Assembly (NCBI GenBank): GCA_039197065.1
Contig: JBCCUL010000043.1
Location: forward strand, 1-64,000
From: JANQPX01 sp039197065
Lineage (GTDB): Bacteria; Pseudomonadota; Alphaproteobacteria; Geminicoccales; Geminicoccaceae
Length of the DNA stretch: 64,000 nucleotides
Direction of reading: 5' to 3'
Below, one piece after another: positions 43,070 to 52,673 of this stretch. Under the pieces are notes generated by a model. It made no database searches and was not told where the DNA came from. It saw only the letters and a list, made by a program, of their open reading frames with translations. Position 1 is the stretch's first letter, and the number at the start of each line of letters is the position of its first letter. Made by a program: the position numbers and the translations under genes.

Positions 43070-44596
43070 ATGTCGATCCTGCCCCCTCAACTCCCCGACA
43101 ACGCCCCCTTCAGCGGGGCGCAGCGCGCCTGGCTCAACGGCTACCTCGCCGGCCTGGCGTCGGTGGATGTCAACGGAGCCGCCGTCGCGGCAGAGGACGA
43201 GGATTTTCCTTGGCACGATCCAGCCATCGAGCTGAACGAACGCATGGAGCTCGCGGAAGGCCGAACCCTCGAACGCCAAATGATGGCCGCGATGGGGCAG
43301 CTGGATTGCGGCCAATGCGGTTATGACTGCCAGACCTACGCCGAGGCGATCGTCTCAGGCGCCGAGCCCAAGCTCAATCGTTGCCAGCCCGGCGGCAAAG
43401 CCACCCAGCGCATGCTCAAGAAACTGGCCGCGGGCGGCGCGCCCGGCGTCGACGCTGTCGCGGAGCCTCAGCCCGCGGTCGAAGTCAGACCGGCGAGCGT
43501 TGTCGCGCGCTTTGCGGCCGCGGAGCGTCTGCACCCGAAGGAGGCGGAGAAGGATACGCGGCATGTGGTGATCGATCTGAAGGGCACAGGCCTCGACTAT
43601 GTTCCAGGCGACAGCCTCGGCGTCATGCCGGCGAACGATCCCGGTCTCGTGGACAAGATCATCGCGGCACTCGATGCCGATCCTGAAGCAGAAGTCGGGG
43701 ATGGCAACGGCCATAGCCGGACGCTGCAGGCAGCATTGCTCGAAGACGTCGACCTGCGCACGCCTACTGAGGCGACCTTCAAACGGCTTGCCGACGCCAC
43801 CACCGATAAGGACGAGGCGGTCAAGCTCTGCCTGATGGCGGAGGACGAGGACCCGGACGGCGATCTGGACGAGCTCGACCTGCTCGATGTCCTGGAAAAA
43901 TTCCCCTCGGCGAGGCCCGAGGCGAAGGCTTTCGTCGAGAGCCTCGACGAGCTGCAGCCGCGCCTCTACTCCATCAGCTCCTCACCGCGCGCGCATCCGG
44001 GCGAAGTTCACCTGACCGTCGGCGTGACCCGTGAAACCGTGCGCGATCGTCTCCGGAACGGCGTCGCCTCCACCTTCTTCGCCGAACGCATCGAGGCGGG
44101 CGAACCGATCAAGGTCTACCGCCAGCCCGCCCACGGCTTCGCTCTGCCGGAGGATGACGCGACGCCGGTGATCATGATCGGCCCCGGCACCGGCATCGCT
44201 CCCTTCCGCGCGTTCCTGGAAGAGCGCAGCGCCAGGCAAGCCAAAGGTCCGAACTGGCTCTTCTTCGGCAATCCGCACGGCGGCACCGATTATTTGTACC
44301 GAGACGAGCTGGAGGCCTTTGCCCAATCCGGCCTGCTGACCCGCCTCGACACGGCCTTCTCCCGCGACCAGGCCGAGAAAATTTACGTCCAGCATCGTAT
44401 CCGCGAGCACGGCCAGGACATCTGGCGCTGGCTCGAAGACGGCGCCCACATCTATGTCTGCGGCGATGCCAAGCGCATGGCATCCGATGTCGACCAGGCC
44501 CTTCAAAGCGTCGTCGGCGACCACGGTGGCCGGGATGGCAAGTCCTTCCTTGCCGAACTCACCAAGTCCGGCCGCTACCAACGGGATGTGTATTGA
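43070..44596 (+). CDS. CysJ-like NADPH-flavin reductase with N-terminal Fe-S domain
   Basis: 508 residues. A short FeS domain has C80, C83, C87 and C105 (CGQCGYDC...NRC), a probable [4Fe-4S] site of the kind found in acetyl-CoA synthase and RnfB proteins. The rest (about 135-508) is the ferredoxin-NADP reductase module of sulfite reductase CysJ: FAD site RLYSISSSPRA, NADPH site IGPGTGIAPFRAFLEER, YVCGDAKRMASDV and the C-terminal aromatic tail YQRDVY. The flavodoxin/FMN domain of CysJ is absent and the Fe-S domain takes its place, so electrons likely run NADPH to FAD to [4Fe-4S] to NirA or NasA (inference). Its stop overlaps nasA by one base. Confidence 0.87.
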   Translation: MSILPPQLPDNAPFSGAQRAWLNGYLAGLASVDVNGAAVAAEDEDFPWHDPAIELNERMELAEGRTLERQMMAAMGQLDCGQCGYDCQTYAEAIVSGAEPKLNRCQPGGKATQRMLKKLAAGGAPGVDAVAEPQPAVEVRPASVVARFAAAERLHPKEAEKDTRHVVIDLKGTGLDYVPGDSLGVMPANDPGLVDKIIAALDADPEAEVGDGNGHSRTLQAALLEDVDLRTPTEATFKRLADATTDKDEAVKLCLMAEDEDPDGDLDELDLLDVLEKFPSARPEAKAFVESLDELQPRLYSISSSPRAHPGEVHLTVGVTRETVRDRLRNGVASTFFAERIEAGEPIKVYRQPAHGFALPEDDATPVIMIGPGTGIAPFRAFLEERSARQAKGPNWLFFGNPHGGTDYLYRDELEAFAQSGLLTRLDTAFSRDQAEKIYVQHRIREHGQDIWRWLEDGAHIYVCGDAKRMASDVDQALQSVVGDHGGRDGKSFLAELTKSGRYQRDVY

Positions 44597-47340
44597 TGGA
44601 TGACCCGGGCAGCAGCGTTGACCTGGCGATGGGCCCAGACGGCACAGCGGCGACCGTCAAGACGACCTGTCCCTATTGCGGCGTCGGCTGTGGGGTGCTG
44701 GCGACGCCGGCGGCGGATGGCAGCGTTACGATCAAGGGCGATCCCGACCATCCCGCCAATTTCGGTCGGCTTTGCTCGAAGGGGGCGGCGCTTGCCGAAA
44801 CCCTCGGTCTTGAGGGGCGTCTTCTTCATCCCGAGATCGGAGGTGCGCGTGCGACCTGGGATGAGGCGCTCGATCTGGTGGCGGAACGCTTCCGGCAGGC
44901 CATCGACCAGCATGGTCCCGATAGCGTCGCCTTCTATGTCTCCGGCCAGATCCTGACCGAGGACTATTACGTCGCCAATAAGCTGATGAAGGGCTTTATC
45001 GGCTCCGGCAATATCGACACCAACTCCCGCCTCTGCATGGCCTCCGCGGTCGCCGCGCACAAGCGCGCCTTCGGCACGGACACGGTGCCCTGCGACTATA
45101 CTGATCTCGAAGACGCCGAGCTGGTGCTGATCGTCGGCTCGAACCTCGCCTGGTGCCATCCCGTCATCTATCAGCGACTGCTCGCCGCCAAGGCGGAAAA
45201 TCCTTCGATGCGGGTCGTGGTCGTCGATCCGAGACGCACGGCGACAGCCGAGATCGCCGATCTTCATCTGGCGATCCGTCCGGGACGGGATGGATTTCTC
45301 TTGACCTGGCTCTTGGCTGAACTGGACCGTCTCGGATGCCGAGACGATGCGTTCATTCGGGAGCATACCGAAGGGTTCGACGCAGCGCTCGACACGGCTC
45401 GGGAGCATGCGGGCGACATGGAGGCCATTGCTGCGGAGACCGGTCTCGATGCCGATGATCTGCTCCGGCTGCGGGACTGGATCATCCCGCACGAACGCAT
45501 GGTCACGCTCTTTTCCCAAGGCATTAACCAGTCCTCCTCAGGCACGGACAAGGGCAACGCGATCATCAACCTGCACCTGCTGACGGGGCGCATCGGCAGG
45601 CCTGGCATGGGACCGTTTTCCATCACCGGCCAGCCCAATGCCATGGGCGGGCGCGAAGTCGGCGGTCTTGCCAACCAGCTTGCCGCCCATGTCGACTTTT
45701 CGGACGCCGAGCGCGTTGACTTGGTTCATGACTTCTGGCGATCGACGAGCCCTGCAACCAAGCCTGGACTGAAAGCCGTCGATCTTTTTGCCGCCGCTCG
45801 AAATGGTAGGATCAAGGCGCTGCTGATCATGGCGACCAACCCGCTGGTCAGCCTCCCGGACGTCGACGCGATCAAGGAGACCTTGCCGGACGATCTCTTC
45901 GTCGTGGTCGTGGACTGCGTCCGTGAAACGCCCACCACGGCGATCGCAGACGTGCTGCTGCCTGCTGCGGCCTGGGGAGAGAAGGACGGGACGGTCACCA
46001 ACTCGGAACGGCGCGTCTCCCGCCAGCGTCCCTTCCTGCCGACACCCGGCGAGACGCGTCCGGACTGGTGGATTCTCACCGAGCTCGGCAAACGCCTAGG
46101 ATATGCTGCTGCGTTTGACTTCGAAACGCCTGCACAGATATTCCGCGAACATGCCGATCTGGTCCGCGCCGTCGATCGTGACCTCGACGTTGGCGATCCG
46201 GCCAGCCTCTCCGACCATGTCTATGAGAGCTGGGAGCCGACAGCATGGCCTGTGGGTTCGAGAAAACGCCTGTTCGCGGACGGTAGGTTTTTTACCAAGA
46301 ACGGCAAGGCGCGCTTCATCGCCATCGAACCGCGCGCGCCCGAGGCGGCCCCTGATTGGCGTTATCCCTTCGTGCTCAATACAGGCCGCTACCGCGATCA
46401 CTGGCACACGCTCACGCGCACATCGCGCTCGGTCACGCTGTCGCGTCACCGCATCGAACCTTTGGCTGAGATCAACCCGAAGGACGCGGAAGCCCTTGGC
46501 CTCGGAGACAATGACCTTGTCCGGCTCACCAGTCCGGCCGGCCAGGTGATCATGCCTCTGGCGTTCGAGGAAGGCGTGCCGGCGGGCCAGATTTTTGCGC
46601 CGATGCATTGGAATGGCGCCGACAATGACAAGGCCGTCATCAACCGGCTCGTCATGCCCGCGACCGACCCCATTTCCGGTCAGCCCGAATCCAAAGCAGC
46701 GGTGCTCAGGGTCGAGCCGGCGCCGCATCGCCACCGCGGCTTCGCGCTCATCCGAACCGACATCGTCTTTGCCGACTGCCTCTACGCCAGTCGCAGCCGG
46801 ATTGCAGGAGGGTGGCTGCATCGCCTTGCGATCGATGCTGGGGTCGATGACTGGCAAGGCTGGCTCGCCTCCAGGCTTGGCGAGGGTCCAGGCGAGCGTC
46901 AGTGGCTCGCTTACCATGATGAAGCCAGAGACCAGCATCGGATCGCAGCCCTCGACGACGGCGTGCTTTCGGCCGTTCTGTTCATCGGCGACGGGCCGGC
47001 CACCGACTGGCTGTCCCAGCAGTTCGCGGCGCGCGAACTCGACGATCACGCTCGAAAGGCCATTCTGCTTGGCACGGCGCCCGGCGCCGACCCAGGCCCG
47101 CTGGTCTGCGCCTGTTTTGGTGTCGGGCGAAACATCATCGCTCGGGCGATCGATGATCAGGGTCTCTGTTCGACAGATCTCGTCGGCGCTGCCCTCAAAG
47201 CCGGCACCAATTGCGGTTCCTGCCTGCCCGAGCTGCGCAGCCTGATCAGGTCGGCGGCGATTTGCCAGAACCGAGCCGCCTGCCAGCCTGCAACGCCTTC
47301 AGCAACATCGGATCGCGATCTCATCGACGCGGAGGTATAA
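44596..47340 (+). CDS. nasA: Assimilatory nitrate reductase catalytic subunit NasA
   Basis: 914 residues, DMSO-reductase family with bis-MGD molybdenum. N-terminal [4Fe-4S] ligands C25, C28, C32 and about C60 (CPYCGVGC...CSKG). Family blocks are NTNSRLCMASAVAAHKRAFG (active-site region), MGGREVGGLANQLAAH and TGRYRDHWHTLTRTSRS. At the C-terminus (about 830-890) is a BFD-like [2Fe-2S] domain (VCACFGV...TNCGSC) that accepts electrons from a flavoprotein partner, as in Klebsiella NasA. Cytoplasmic, with no signal peptide. The ATG at 44596 overlaps the previous stop (TGATG). Reduces nitrate to nitrite as the first assimilatory step. Confidence 0.95.
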   Translation: MDDPGSSVDLAMGPDGTAATVKTTCPYCGVGCGVLATPAADGSVTIKGDPDHPANFGRLCSKGAALAETLGLEGRLLHPEIGGARATWDEALDLVAERFRQAIDQHGPDSVAFYVSGQILTEDYYVANKLMKGFIGSGNIDTNSRLCMASAVAAHKRAFGTDTVPCDYTDLEDAELVLIVGSNLAWCHPVIYQRLLAAKAENPSMRVVVVDPRRTATAEIADLHLAIRPGRDGFLLTWLLAELDRLGCRDDAFIREHTEGFDAALDTAREHAGDMEAIAAETGLDADDLLRLRDWIIPHERMVTLFSQGINQSSSGTDKGNAIINLHLLTGRIGRPGMGPFSITGQPNAMGGREVGGLANQLAAHVDFSDAERVDLVHDFWRSTSPATKPGLKAVDLFAAARNGRIKALLIMATNPLVSLPDVDAIKETLPDDLFVVVVDCVRETPTTAIADVLLPAAAWGEKDGTVTNSERRVSRQRPFLPTPGETRPDWWILTELGKRLGYAAAFDFETPAQIFREHADLVRAVDRDLDVGDPASLSDHVYESWEPTAWPVGSRKRLFADGRFFTKNGKARFIAIEPRAPEAAPDWRYPFVLNTGRYRDHWHTLTRTSRSVTLSRHRIEPLAEINPKDAEALGLGDNDLVRLTSPAGQVIMPLAFEEGVPAGQIFAPMHWNGADNDKAVINRLVMPATDPISGQPESKAAVLRVEPAPHRHRGFALIRTDIVFADCLYASRSRIAGGWLHRLAIDAGVDDWQGWLASRLGEGPGERQWLAYHDEARDQHRIAALDDGVLSAVLFIGDGPATDWLSQQFAARELDDHARKAILLGTAPGADPGPLVCACFGVGRNIIARAIDDQGLCSTDLVGAALKAGTNCGSCLPELRSLIRSAAICQNRAACQPATPSATSDRDLIDAEV

Positions 47341-48830
47341 TGGACTACTTCCCGATCTTCATGAGCCTTCAGGGTCGCACGGCGCTTTTGGTCGGCGGCA
47401 CCGAGGCAGCCGCGCAAAAGGCCCGCCTCCTCCTCCGCGCCGGCGCCAGCCTGCGGCTGGTGGCTAAACATATCGGTCCGGAGATGCAGGCGTTGCTTGG
47501 CGAGCCGCTGGTAACGCACCGTGTACGTAGGCTGGATGAGGCGGATCTGGAGGACGTGCAGATCGTCATCGCCGCGAGCGACGTCGATACGGAAAACAAG
47601 CGTGCCGCCAGCCTCGCCCATGCGAGGAATGTACCCTACAACGTCGTCGATCAGCCCGCGGATTGCAGTTTCATCATGCCTGCCTTCGTCGATCGCGCGC
47701 CGATCATGGTCGCTGTTTCCTCGGGCGGGGCGTCGCCGGTATTGGCGCGGCTGGTGCGGGCCAAGATCGAAGCGTTGCTGCCGCAAAAGCTCGGCGCGTT
47801 TGCCGCCCTGGCCCAGGCCTTCCGCCAACAGGTCATGCGCCGGCTGCCGGCGGCAGCGCGCCGACGCTTCTGGGAAGACGCTCTGGAAGGGGCGCCTGCG
47901 GATCGTGCGCTTGCTGACGACATGGAGGGAGCTGCCGATCTCCTGCAGCAGCAGATCGACGCCGAGGCCTGCCAGACTGCCGCTCTCTGCCGCACGGTCT
48001 GCCAGCATCCCGAACGCTGCCTTGGGCGCCGCAAGGGCGAGGTCTGGCTGGTGGGCGCTGGGCCTGGCGATCCCGATCTCTTGACCAACAAGGCGCTTCG
48101 CCTGATGCAGCGCTGCGACGTCGTTCTCCATGATCGCCTCGTGCCCAAAGCGATCCTCGACCGGATCAGACGCGACGCCGAGATCATTCCCGTCGGCAAG
48201 GCGCCGGGCGGCAAGGGGTGGTCCCAGGATGCGATCAATCAGCTGATGATCGAACGCGCGAATGCGGGCGACCGCGTCCTGCGTCTGAAGTGCGGCGATC
48301 CGATGATTTTCGGCCGCGGCGGCGAGGAGCGCGATGCGCTGATCGCCGCTGATATTCCTGTGACGATCGTGCCCGGCATCACGGCGGGCCTTGCCGCTGC
48401 AAATGAGGTCAGTCTGGCGCTTACCGATCGACGCGTGGCCAGCCAGTGCCTGTTTACCCATGGCCAGGCTCTGGCCCAAATGGACATTGACGATCTCGCC
48501 GCCATGCGTCGGCAAAAATCGACGCTAGTGGTCTACATGGCGCGCCCTTGGATTGCCGAAATCAAGGCTCGGCTGCTCGAAGCAGGCTTTCCGCCGCAGA
48601 TGCCAGCCGTCCTGGCCTCATCAATAAGCCGTCCCGATTCGGCACAGTCGGAGAGCTCGCTCAGCGAGTTGAGCGTCGAGCCTCTCGATGATGAGCAACC
48701 TTCACTATTGATCATCGGAAGGACAGCGCAGCCGTCAGCATTTCGCGATTTGGCCAAAGCTGGGCCTTCATTTGCGGGACAGCGAATGGAAATGCCTGTT
48801 CCTTCGGACAGGCGAACCGGCCTTTCATAA
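47340..48830 (+). CDS. cysG: Siroheme synthase CysG
   Basis: 496 residues, bifunctional enzyme making siroheme, the prosthetic group of NirA. N-terminal precorrin-2 dehydrogenase/sirohydrochlorin ferrochelatase (about 1-215; TALLVGGTEAAAQKARLLLRAGA, SSGGASPVLARLVRAKIE) and C-terminal SAM-dependent uroporphyrinogen-III methyltransferase (about 228-470; VWLVGAGPGDPDLLTNKALRLM, GDPMIFGRGGEE, VPGITAGLAAA). The ATG overlaps the nasA stop (TAATG), so cofactor supply is coupled to the reductases. It ends the nitrate-assimilation operon. Confidence 0.95.
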   Translation: MDYFPIFMSLQGRTALLVGGTEAAAQKARLLLRAGASLRLVAKHIGPEMQALLGEPLVTHRVRRLDEADLEDVQIVIAASDVDTENKRAASLAHARNVPYNVVDQPADCSFIMPAFVDRAPIMVAVSSGGASPVLARLVRAKIEALLPQKLGAFAALAQAFRQQVMRRLPAAARRRFWEDALEGAPADRALADDMEGAADLLQQQIDAEACQTAALCRTVCQHPERCLGRRKGEVWLVGAGPGDPDLLTNKALRLMQRCDVVLHDRLVPKAILDRIRRDAEIIPVGKAPGGKGWSQDAINQLMIERANAGDRVLRLKCGDPMIFGRGGEERDALIAADIPVTIVPGITAGLAAANEVSLALTDRRVASQCLFTHGQALAQMDIDDLAAMRRQKSTLVVYMARPWIAEIKARLLEAGFPPQMPAVLASSISRPDSAQSESSLSELSVEPLDDEQPSLLIIGRTAQPSAFRDLAKAGPSFAGQRMEMPVPSDRRTGLS

Positions 48831-49253
48831 AAAAAGTGCTCCTCGAGAGCTAAGCTACTTTGATCTGTACCTAGAGATCTCCCTTGCGTCACTGCGCTAT
48901 TCTTTGTGTGTGCTGATCGTCGCGCGATCCACCTTCAATGCTGGAGCGCAGATATCAGTTCCGACTCATTGGCCAGCAAGTGTCACAAAATGCACCCTCA
49001 TCAACACTTTTCATACCACCCCATGAACACTTCGACGACGTCGTGCCAAAAAAATTAAAATAGAGAAATTGTTTCTTTAAAAATTCTCTAGGTTTCGTTT
49101 TGGTGAGCATGCTCAACATGCCAATTGCTTGTAATATTGATAAAAGTTAGTAAGATATGTTCTAATTTAAAAGCTATGGTGCATGCTAACTAAATATTAA
49201 TCCAACTGTGGAAAGTTGGCTATCAGGTCCGCAGTGAATAGGCATTTAGTACA
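48831..49253. other. AT-rich intergenic region after the nitrate operon
   Basis: 423 bp, clearly more AT-rich than its surroundings, especially 49040-49200. It probably carries the promoter of the GGDEF-EAL gene. I found no confident terminator for the nitrate operon here, nor a conserved short gene; a short frame at 48772-49026 has no recognised features. A small RNA cannot be excluded. Confidence 0.5.
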
Positions 49254-51317
49254 TTGTCGAACGATCCTCCTTTCCGTGGGCTGAAGAGAGCCGATCGAGC
49301 AAGCCAGCAAGTCTCGCGCCATTATGCCTTTGCGGTCGCCATTCTCGCCGTCATGGCCGTGATGGTCGCGACTCTCGTCCTGATCACGCAGGGTCAGCAT
49401 AAGGCCGTGATGCTGCTGAGCCAGAAAAATGCGGAGCAGCGCGTCACCTTCGCCAAAGCGGGATCGCTCACCCAGGCGCTCATGCGCCAGGCGATGAGTG
49501 AACAGCCGAGCCTGCACGTGATGCAGCGCATGCAAAAGGAGCTCCAGGAGACAGCAGAAACACTGCGTGCCAATCACGAGCAGATCTATGCCGAAGCCCG
49601 GCGGATCGAAGGGGCAGGACAGGGGACGGGCCGTCTGACAACATTTTTCGACAATCCGCCCTACAATCTGGACAGCCGTCTGACCGAATTTCTGGATCGC
49701 ACGGAAAAACTCGCCGGGACTCCGCCGGACCAGCTTAGCGAACGTTTTCGTCTCTGGTCGGCGCAGGATATCGCCTCCGCGCCGAATAGCGCCCTGGTTC
49801 GCGGGTTCGACGGCCTGTTTAGCGAAATGCACAAGCACAGCGAAGCGGCGACCGAGCGTGCACGCAATCTGACCTTCGCGCTGCAGCTGACCACGCTGCT
49901 GGTTCTGGTGCTCGAAGTCTTGCTGATCTTTCGCCCCCTGGTGAGACGACTTCGCCACGAGGAGGAGGAATCGGCACGCGCGACCGATCGGTTGCTCCAT
50001 CTTGCCATGCACGATGAGCTGACCGACCTGCCGAACCGGAGGCGGCTGCAGCAGTCGATCGATACGCTCGGCACCGTGGACGGACCTAAGCGCGCGACCC
50101 TTTTCATGCTCGACGTCAACGGTCTCAAGCCGATCAACGACAGTATGGGGCACCGAACCGGCGATGACGTTCTGCGCACTGTGGCGCGCCGCCTGGCGGG
50201 CATAGCCGATGATGGTCTGGCGGCGCGAATCGGCGGCGATGAGTTCGCCCTGCTCGTCTTCGAGACGCTGGACTGCGACTCGACGCTTGCCATAGCGCAA
50301 CATATCGAAGCCGTCGTCAGTGAGCCCCTGGCGATCGGCGATCGGCAATTGAGAATCGGCGCCTCGATCGGCTTCGCACACTATCCCGATCAGGAGAATG
50401 ATTCGCGACAACTGCTTGCCGCGGCTGACATCGCCCTTGCCGACGCCAAGAAGCAGCCGCGTGGATCGAAGATCGTTGGCTTCTCTGCAAGGTCGCGTGA
50501 GACGATTAGGCAAGCACACCACATTGAGAACGGACTGCGGCAGGCACTCGAACGAAGGGAGTTGGTGCCCTTCTTTCAGCCTCAGGTGGCGCTGTCGGAT
50601 CTGCGTCATGTCGGCTTTGAGGTGCTGGCGCGCTGGAACCATCCCCAATCGGGCCTGCTGGCGCCGGTAAGCTGGCTTCCGGTCGCCGAAGATCGGGGCC
50701 TGATCGGTCAAGTTACCCGTCTGCTCACGGATCAGGTCCTGGCCGACGTCGATGCCTGGCGATGTTCAGGCCTTGCTCCGCTTCGCATCGCCATCAATAT
50801 GCCGGAGGCCATTCTCGCCGGCCAGGACGGCATGGAGGAAATCATCGATACGGCTCGACGTCTGAGAGACTTGGATACGCAGCTTGAAATCGAGGTGACG
50901 GAGAACGTCTTCATTGATCGGTCAGCGGCAGCCATACACGAAAACCTGCGAGCGGCGCGATCAGAGGGGATCACCGTCGCCCTGGACGATTTCGGCACCG
51001 GACATGCCTCCCTTAGCCATCTGCGCGACATGCCGCTTGACATCCTCAAGATCGACCAATCCTTCATACAGAGCCTGGACGACAGACGCTCCAGCGCGCT
51101 GGTGAATATGCTGACCATGCTCGCCGGCGATCTTGGTGTGCTCACCATCGCCGAAGGTGTGGAGACCGAAACACAGCTCGATCAATTGCGCCATTACGGC
51201 TGCGACTGCGTTCAGGGCTACCTGTTCGCGCGGCCGATGCCGGCCGAAGACGCCGAGCGCTATCTATATGATCGGGTTCGGCGGGACACGCCTGCCTTCA
51301 GAGAGTTGGTGATGTGA
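49254..51317 (+). CDS. Membrane GGDEF-EAL cyclic di-GMP protein, PilJ/NarX-like sensor
   Basis: About 687 residues. Helix about 24-46, periplasmic helical domain of about 165 residues (NAEQRVTFAKAGSLTQALMRQ, LHVMQRMQKELQETAETLRANHEQI), second helix about 210-232, intact GGDEF domain (ARIGGDEFALL) and EAL domain with EVL in place of EAL but catalytic Glu, EVTENVFI, LDDFGTGHASLSHL, ILKIDQSFI and IAEGVETETQ kept. The sensor looks like the PilJ-type domain of nitrate sensors, and nitrate-assimilation genes precede it, so nitrate or nitrite sensing is possible but speculative. TTG at 49254 is chosen because no in-frame ATG or GTG precedes the first helix; there is no good ribosome-binding site. 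Confidence 0.85.
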   Translation: MSNDPPFRGLKRADRASQQVSRHYAFAVAILAVMAVMVATLVLITQGQHKAVMLLSQKNAEQRVTFAKAGSLTQALMRQAMSEQPSLHVMQRMQKELQETAETLRANHEQIYAEARRIEGAGQGTGRLTTFFDNPPYNLDSRLTEFLDRTEKLAGTPPDQLSERFRLWSAQDIASAPNSALVRGFDGLFSEMHKHSEAATERARNLTFALQLTTLLVLVLEVLLIFRPLVRRLRHEEEESARATDRLLHLAMHDELTDLPNRRRLQQSIDTLGTVDGPKRATLFMLDVNGLKPINDSMGHRTGDDVLRTVARRLAGIADDGLAARIGGDEFALLVFETLDCDSTLAIAQHIEAVVSEPLAIGDRQLRIGASIGFAHYPDQENDSRQLLAAADIALADAKKQPRGSKIVGFSARSRETIRQAHHIENGLRQALERRELVPFFQPQVALSDLRHVGFEVLARWNHPQSGLLAPVSWLPVAEDRGLIGQVTRLLTDQVLADVDAWRCSGLAPLRIAINMPEAILAGQDGMEEIIDTARRLRDLDTQLEIEVTENVFIDRSAAAIHENLRAARSEGITVALDDFGTGHASLSHLRDMPLDILKIDQSFIQSLDDRRSSALVNMLTMLAGDLGVLTIAEGVETETQLDQLRHYGCDCVQGYLFARPMPAEDAERYLYDRVRRDTPAFRELVM

Positions 51318-52564
51318 TGAGGATACCCAAGACGACGGCAGCTTTCCTGGCGTTCTGTGGGATCCTGCTGGCGTCGGCGCCCATCCGGGCCAAGACGCCG
51401 GCATTCGAGGTGATGCACTGGTGGAACTCGGCGAGCGAGGCCGCAGCGATCAATGAGATCCGGCGCGCTTTCGAAGCGCGCGGTCATCGCTGGATCGATC
51501 GATCCATGCCGTCTTACACAAGCATGCGCGCTGCGGCGATGGACCAGATTTCCGCCGGATTTCCCCCCGCCGCCATGCAATGGCTGGCAGGGCCTGATCT
51601 GAACGACTTGAGCGATCTGCAGCTGATCATGCCGACCGAGCCTCTTGCCCAGCAGGACGGTTGGCATGAGCGCATGTACCCCTTCGTCGCCGATCTGGCG
51701 GGTCACCATGGAGAGTTCGTCGCGCTGCCCGTATCCATCCACGCCGAGAACTGGGCCTATTTCAGCCGTTCCGTCTACGATACTGCTGGCCTGCCAGTCC
51801 CCTCAAGCTGGCGGCAATTGATTGAACAGGCACCTGCAATTCTTGACGCCGGCTTCATCCCGCTCGCGGTAGGTGGCGAATCGTGGCAGCTCAGAATCCT
51901 GTTCAGTTCGATCGTTTTGGGTACGGCCGGCAGAGAGGCGTTCGAGACACTCCTTCTTCCTGATGCCAAGCGGGACCTCGAAGCTCCGGAAATGCGTGAG
52001 GCCTTCGATATCTTTTTGGCACTGCGCGCGTTCGTGGATGTCGATCACATCGACCGTAGCTGGCACGACGCGACGGCTCTTGTTGTGTCGGGCCAGGCGG
52101 CTGTGCAGTTCATGGGGGATTGGGCCAAAGGCGAGTTCGTCGCTGCGGGACAGCGGCCCGAGATCGACTATGTCTGCCAGCTAGCGCCCGGCACTGGGGA
52201 TGCCTATGTAACCATTGTCGATTTTTTCCTCCTCGGCATGCAGGAAGACCCGGCCCTTGCCGAAGCGCAGACGGCGTTTGCGCGCACGGTCGTCAGTCCC
52301 GAGGTGCAGACAGCCTTTGCCCGCCACAAGGGATCCATCCCGGTTTTGCGGGACGTGTCGGCCAGGAATGCAGATCTCGACGAATGCTCGCGAGAGGCGA
52401 TGGCGACGTTGAGGAAGCCAGGCGCTTTCCTGGCCTCGGCCAATCACTTTGATAACGGCAGTCATGTCGCCAAGGTCAATGCAGCGATCCGCACGATCTG
52501 GATGGACCCGTCCATGAACGCCGAACGCGCCGCCGCCTATTTGAACGATGCCATCCGCGATTGA
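51317..52564 (+). CDS. Orphan sugar-type ABC solute-binding protein
   Basis: 415 residues, extracellular solute-binding protein family 1 (type 2 periplasmic fold; glucose/mannose or oligosaccharide subgroup). Signal peptide about 1-26 (TTAAFLAFCGILLASAPIRAKT). Family blocks are FEVMHWWNSASEAAAINEIRRAFEARG, LPVSIHAENWAYFSRSVYD and AAVQFMGDWAKGEF. No permease or ATPase gene accompanies it. Its ATG overlaps the stop of the GGDEF-EAL gene (TGATG), so the two are translationally coupled and it may deliver a ligand signal to that membrane protein rather than serve transport (inference). Confidence 0.87.
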   Translation: MRIPKTTAAFLAFCGILLASAPIRAKTPAFEVMHWWNSASEAAAINEIRRAFEARGHRWIDRSMPSYTSMRAAAMDQISAGFPPAAMQWLAGPDLNDLSDLQLIMPTEPLAQQDGWHERMYPFVADLAGHHGEFVALPVSIHAENWAYFSRSVYDTAGLPVPSSWRQLIEQAPAILDAGFIPLAVGGESWQLRILFSSIVLGTAGREAFETLLLPDAKRDLEAPEMREAFDIFLALRAFVDVDHIDRSWHDATALVVSGQAAVQFMGDWAKGEFVAAGQRPEIDYVCQLAPGTGDAYVTIVDFFLLGMQEDPALAEAQTAFARTVVSPEVQTAFARHKGSIPVLRDVSARNADLDECSREAMATLRKPGAFLASANHFDNGSHVAKVNAAIRTIWMDPSMNAERAAAYLNDAIRD

Positions 52565-52673
52565 GGCGGCAAGTTCGGCGTAACGGAAGGCTGCTTCGGC
52601 CTTGCCTTCAAGAGATCGCCGGACCGCCGTTCACCGACTGGCGAGGCGATTTACCCCTCAACACCGACAGCAC

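Noticed and set aside
50600..50640. EVL instead of EAL as evidence of an inactive phosphodiesterase
   Set aside because: The metal-binding Glu and all other catalytic residues remain; the middle residue of the motif varies in active enzymes.
49197..50711. 504-codon minus-strand open frame
   Set aside because: Antisense to the GGDEF-EAL gene, which has intact domain motifs in the sense strand.
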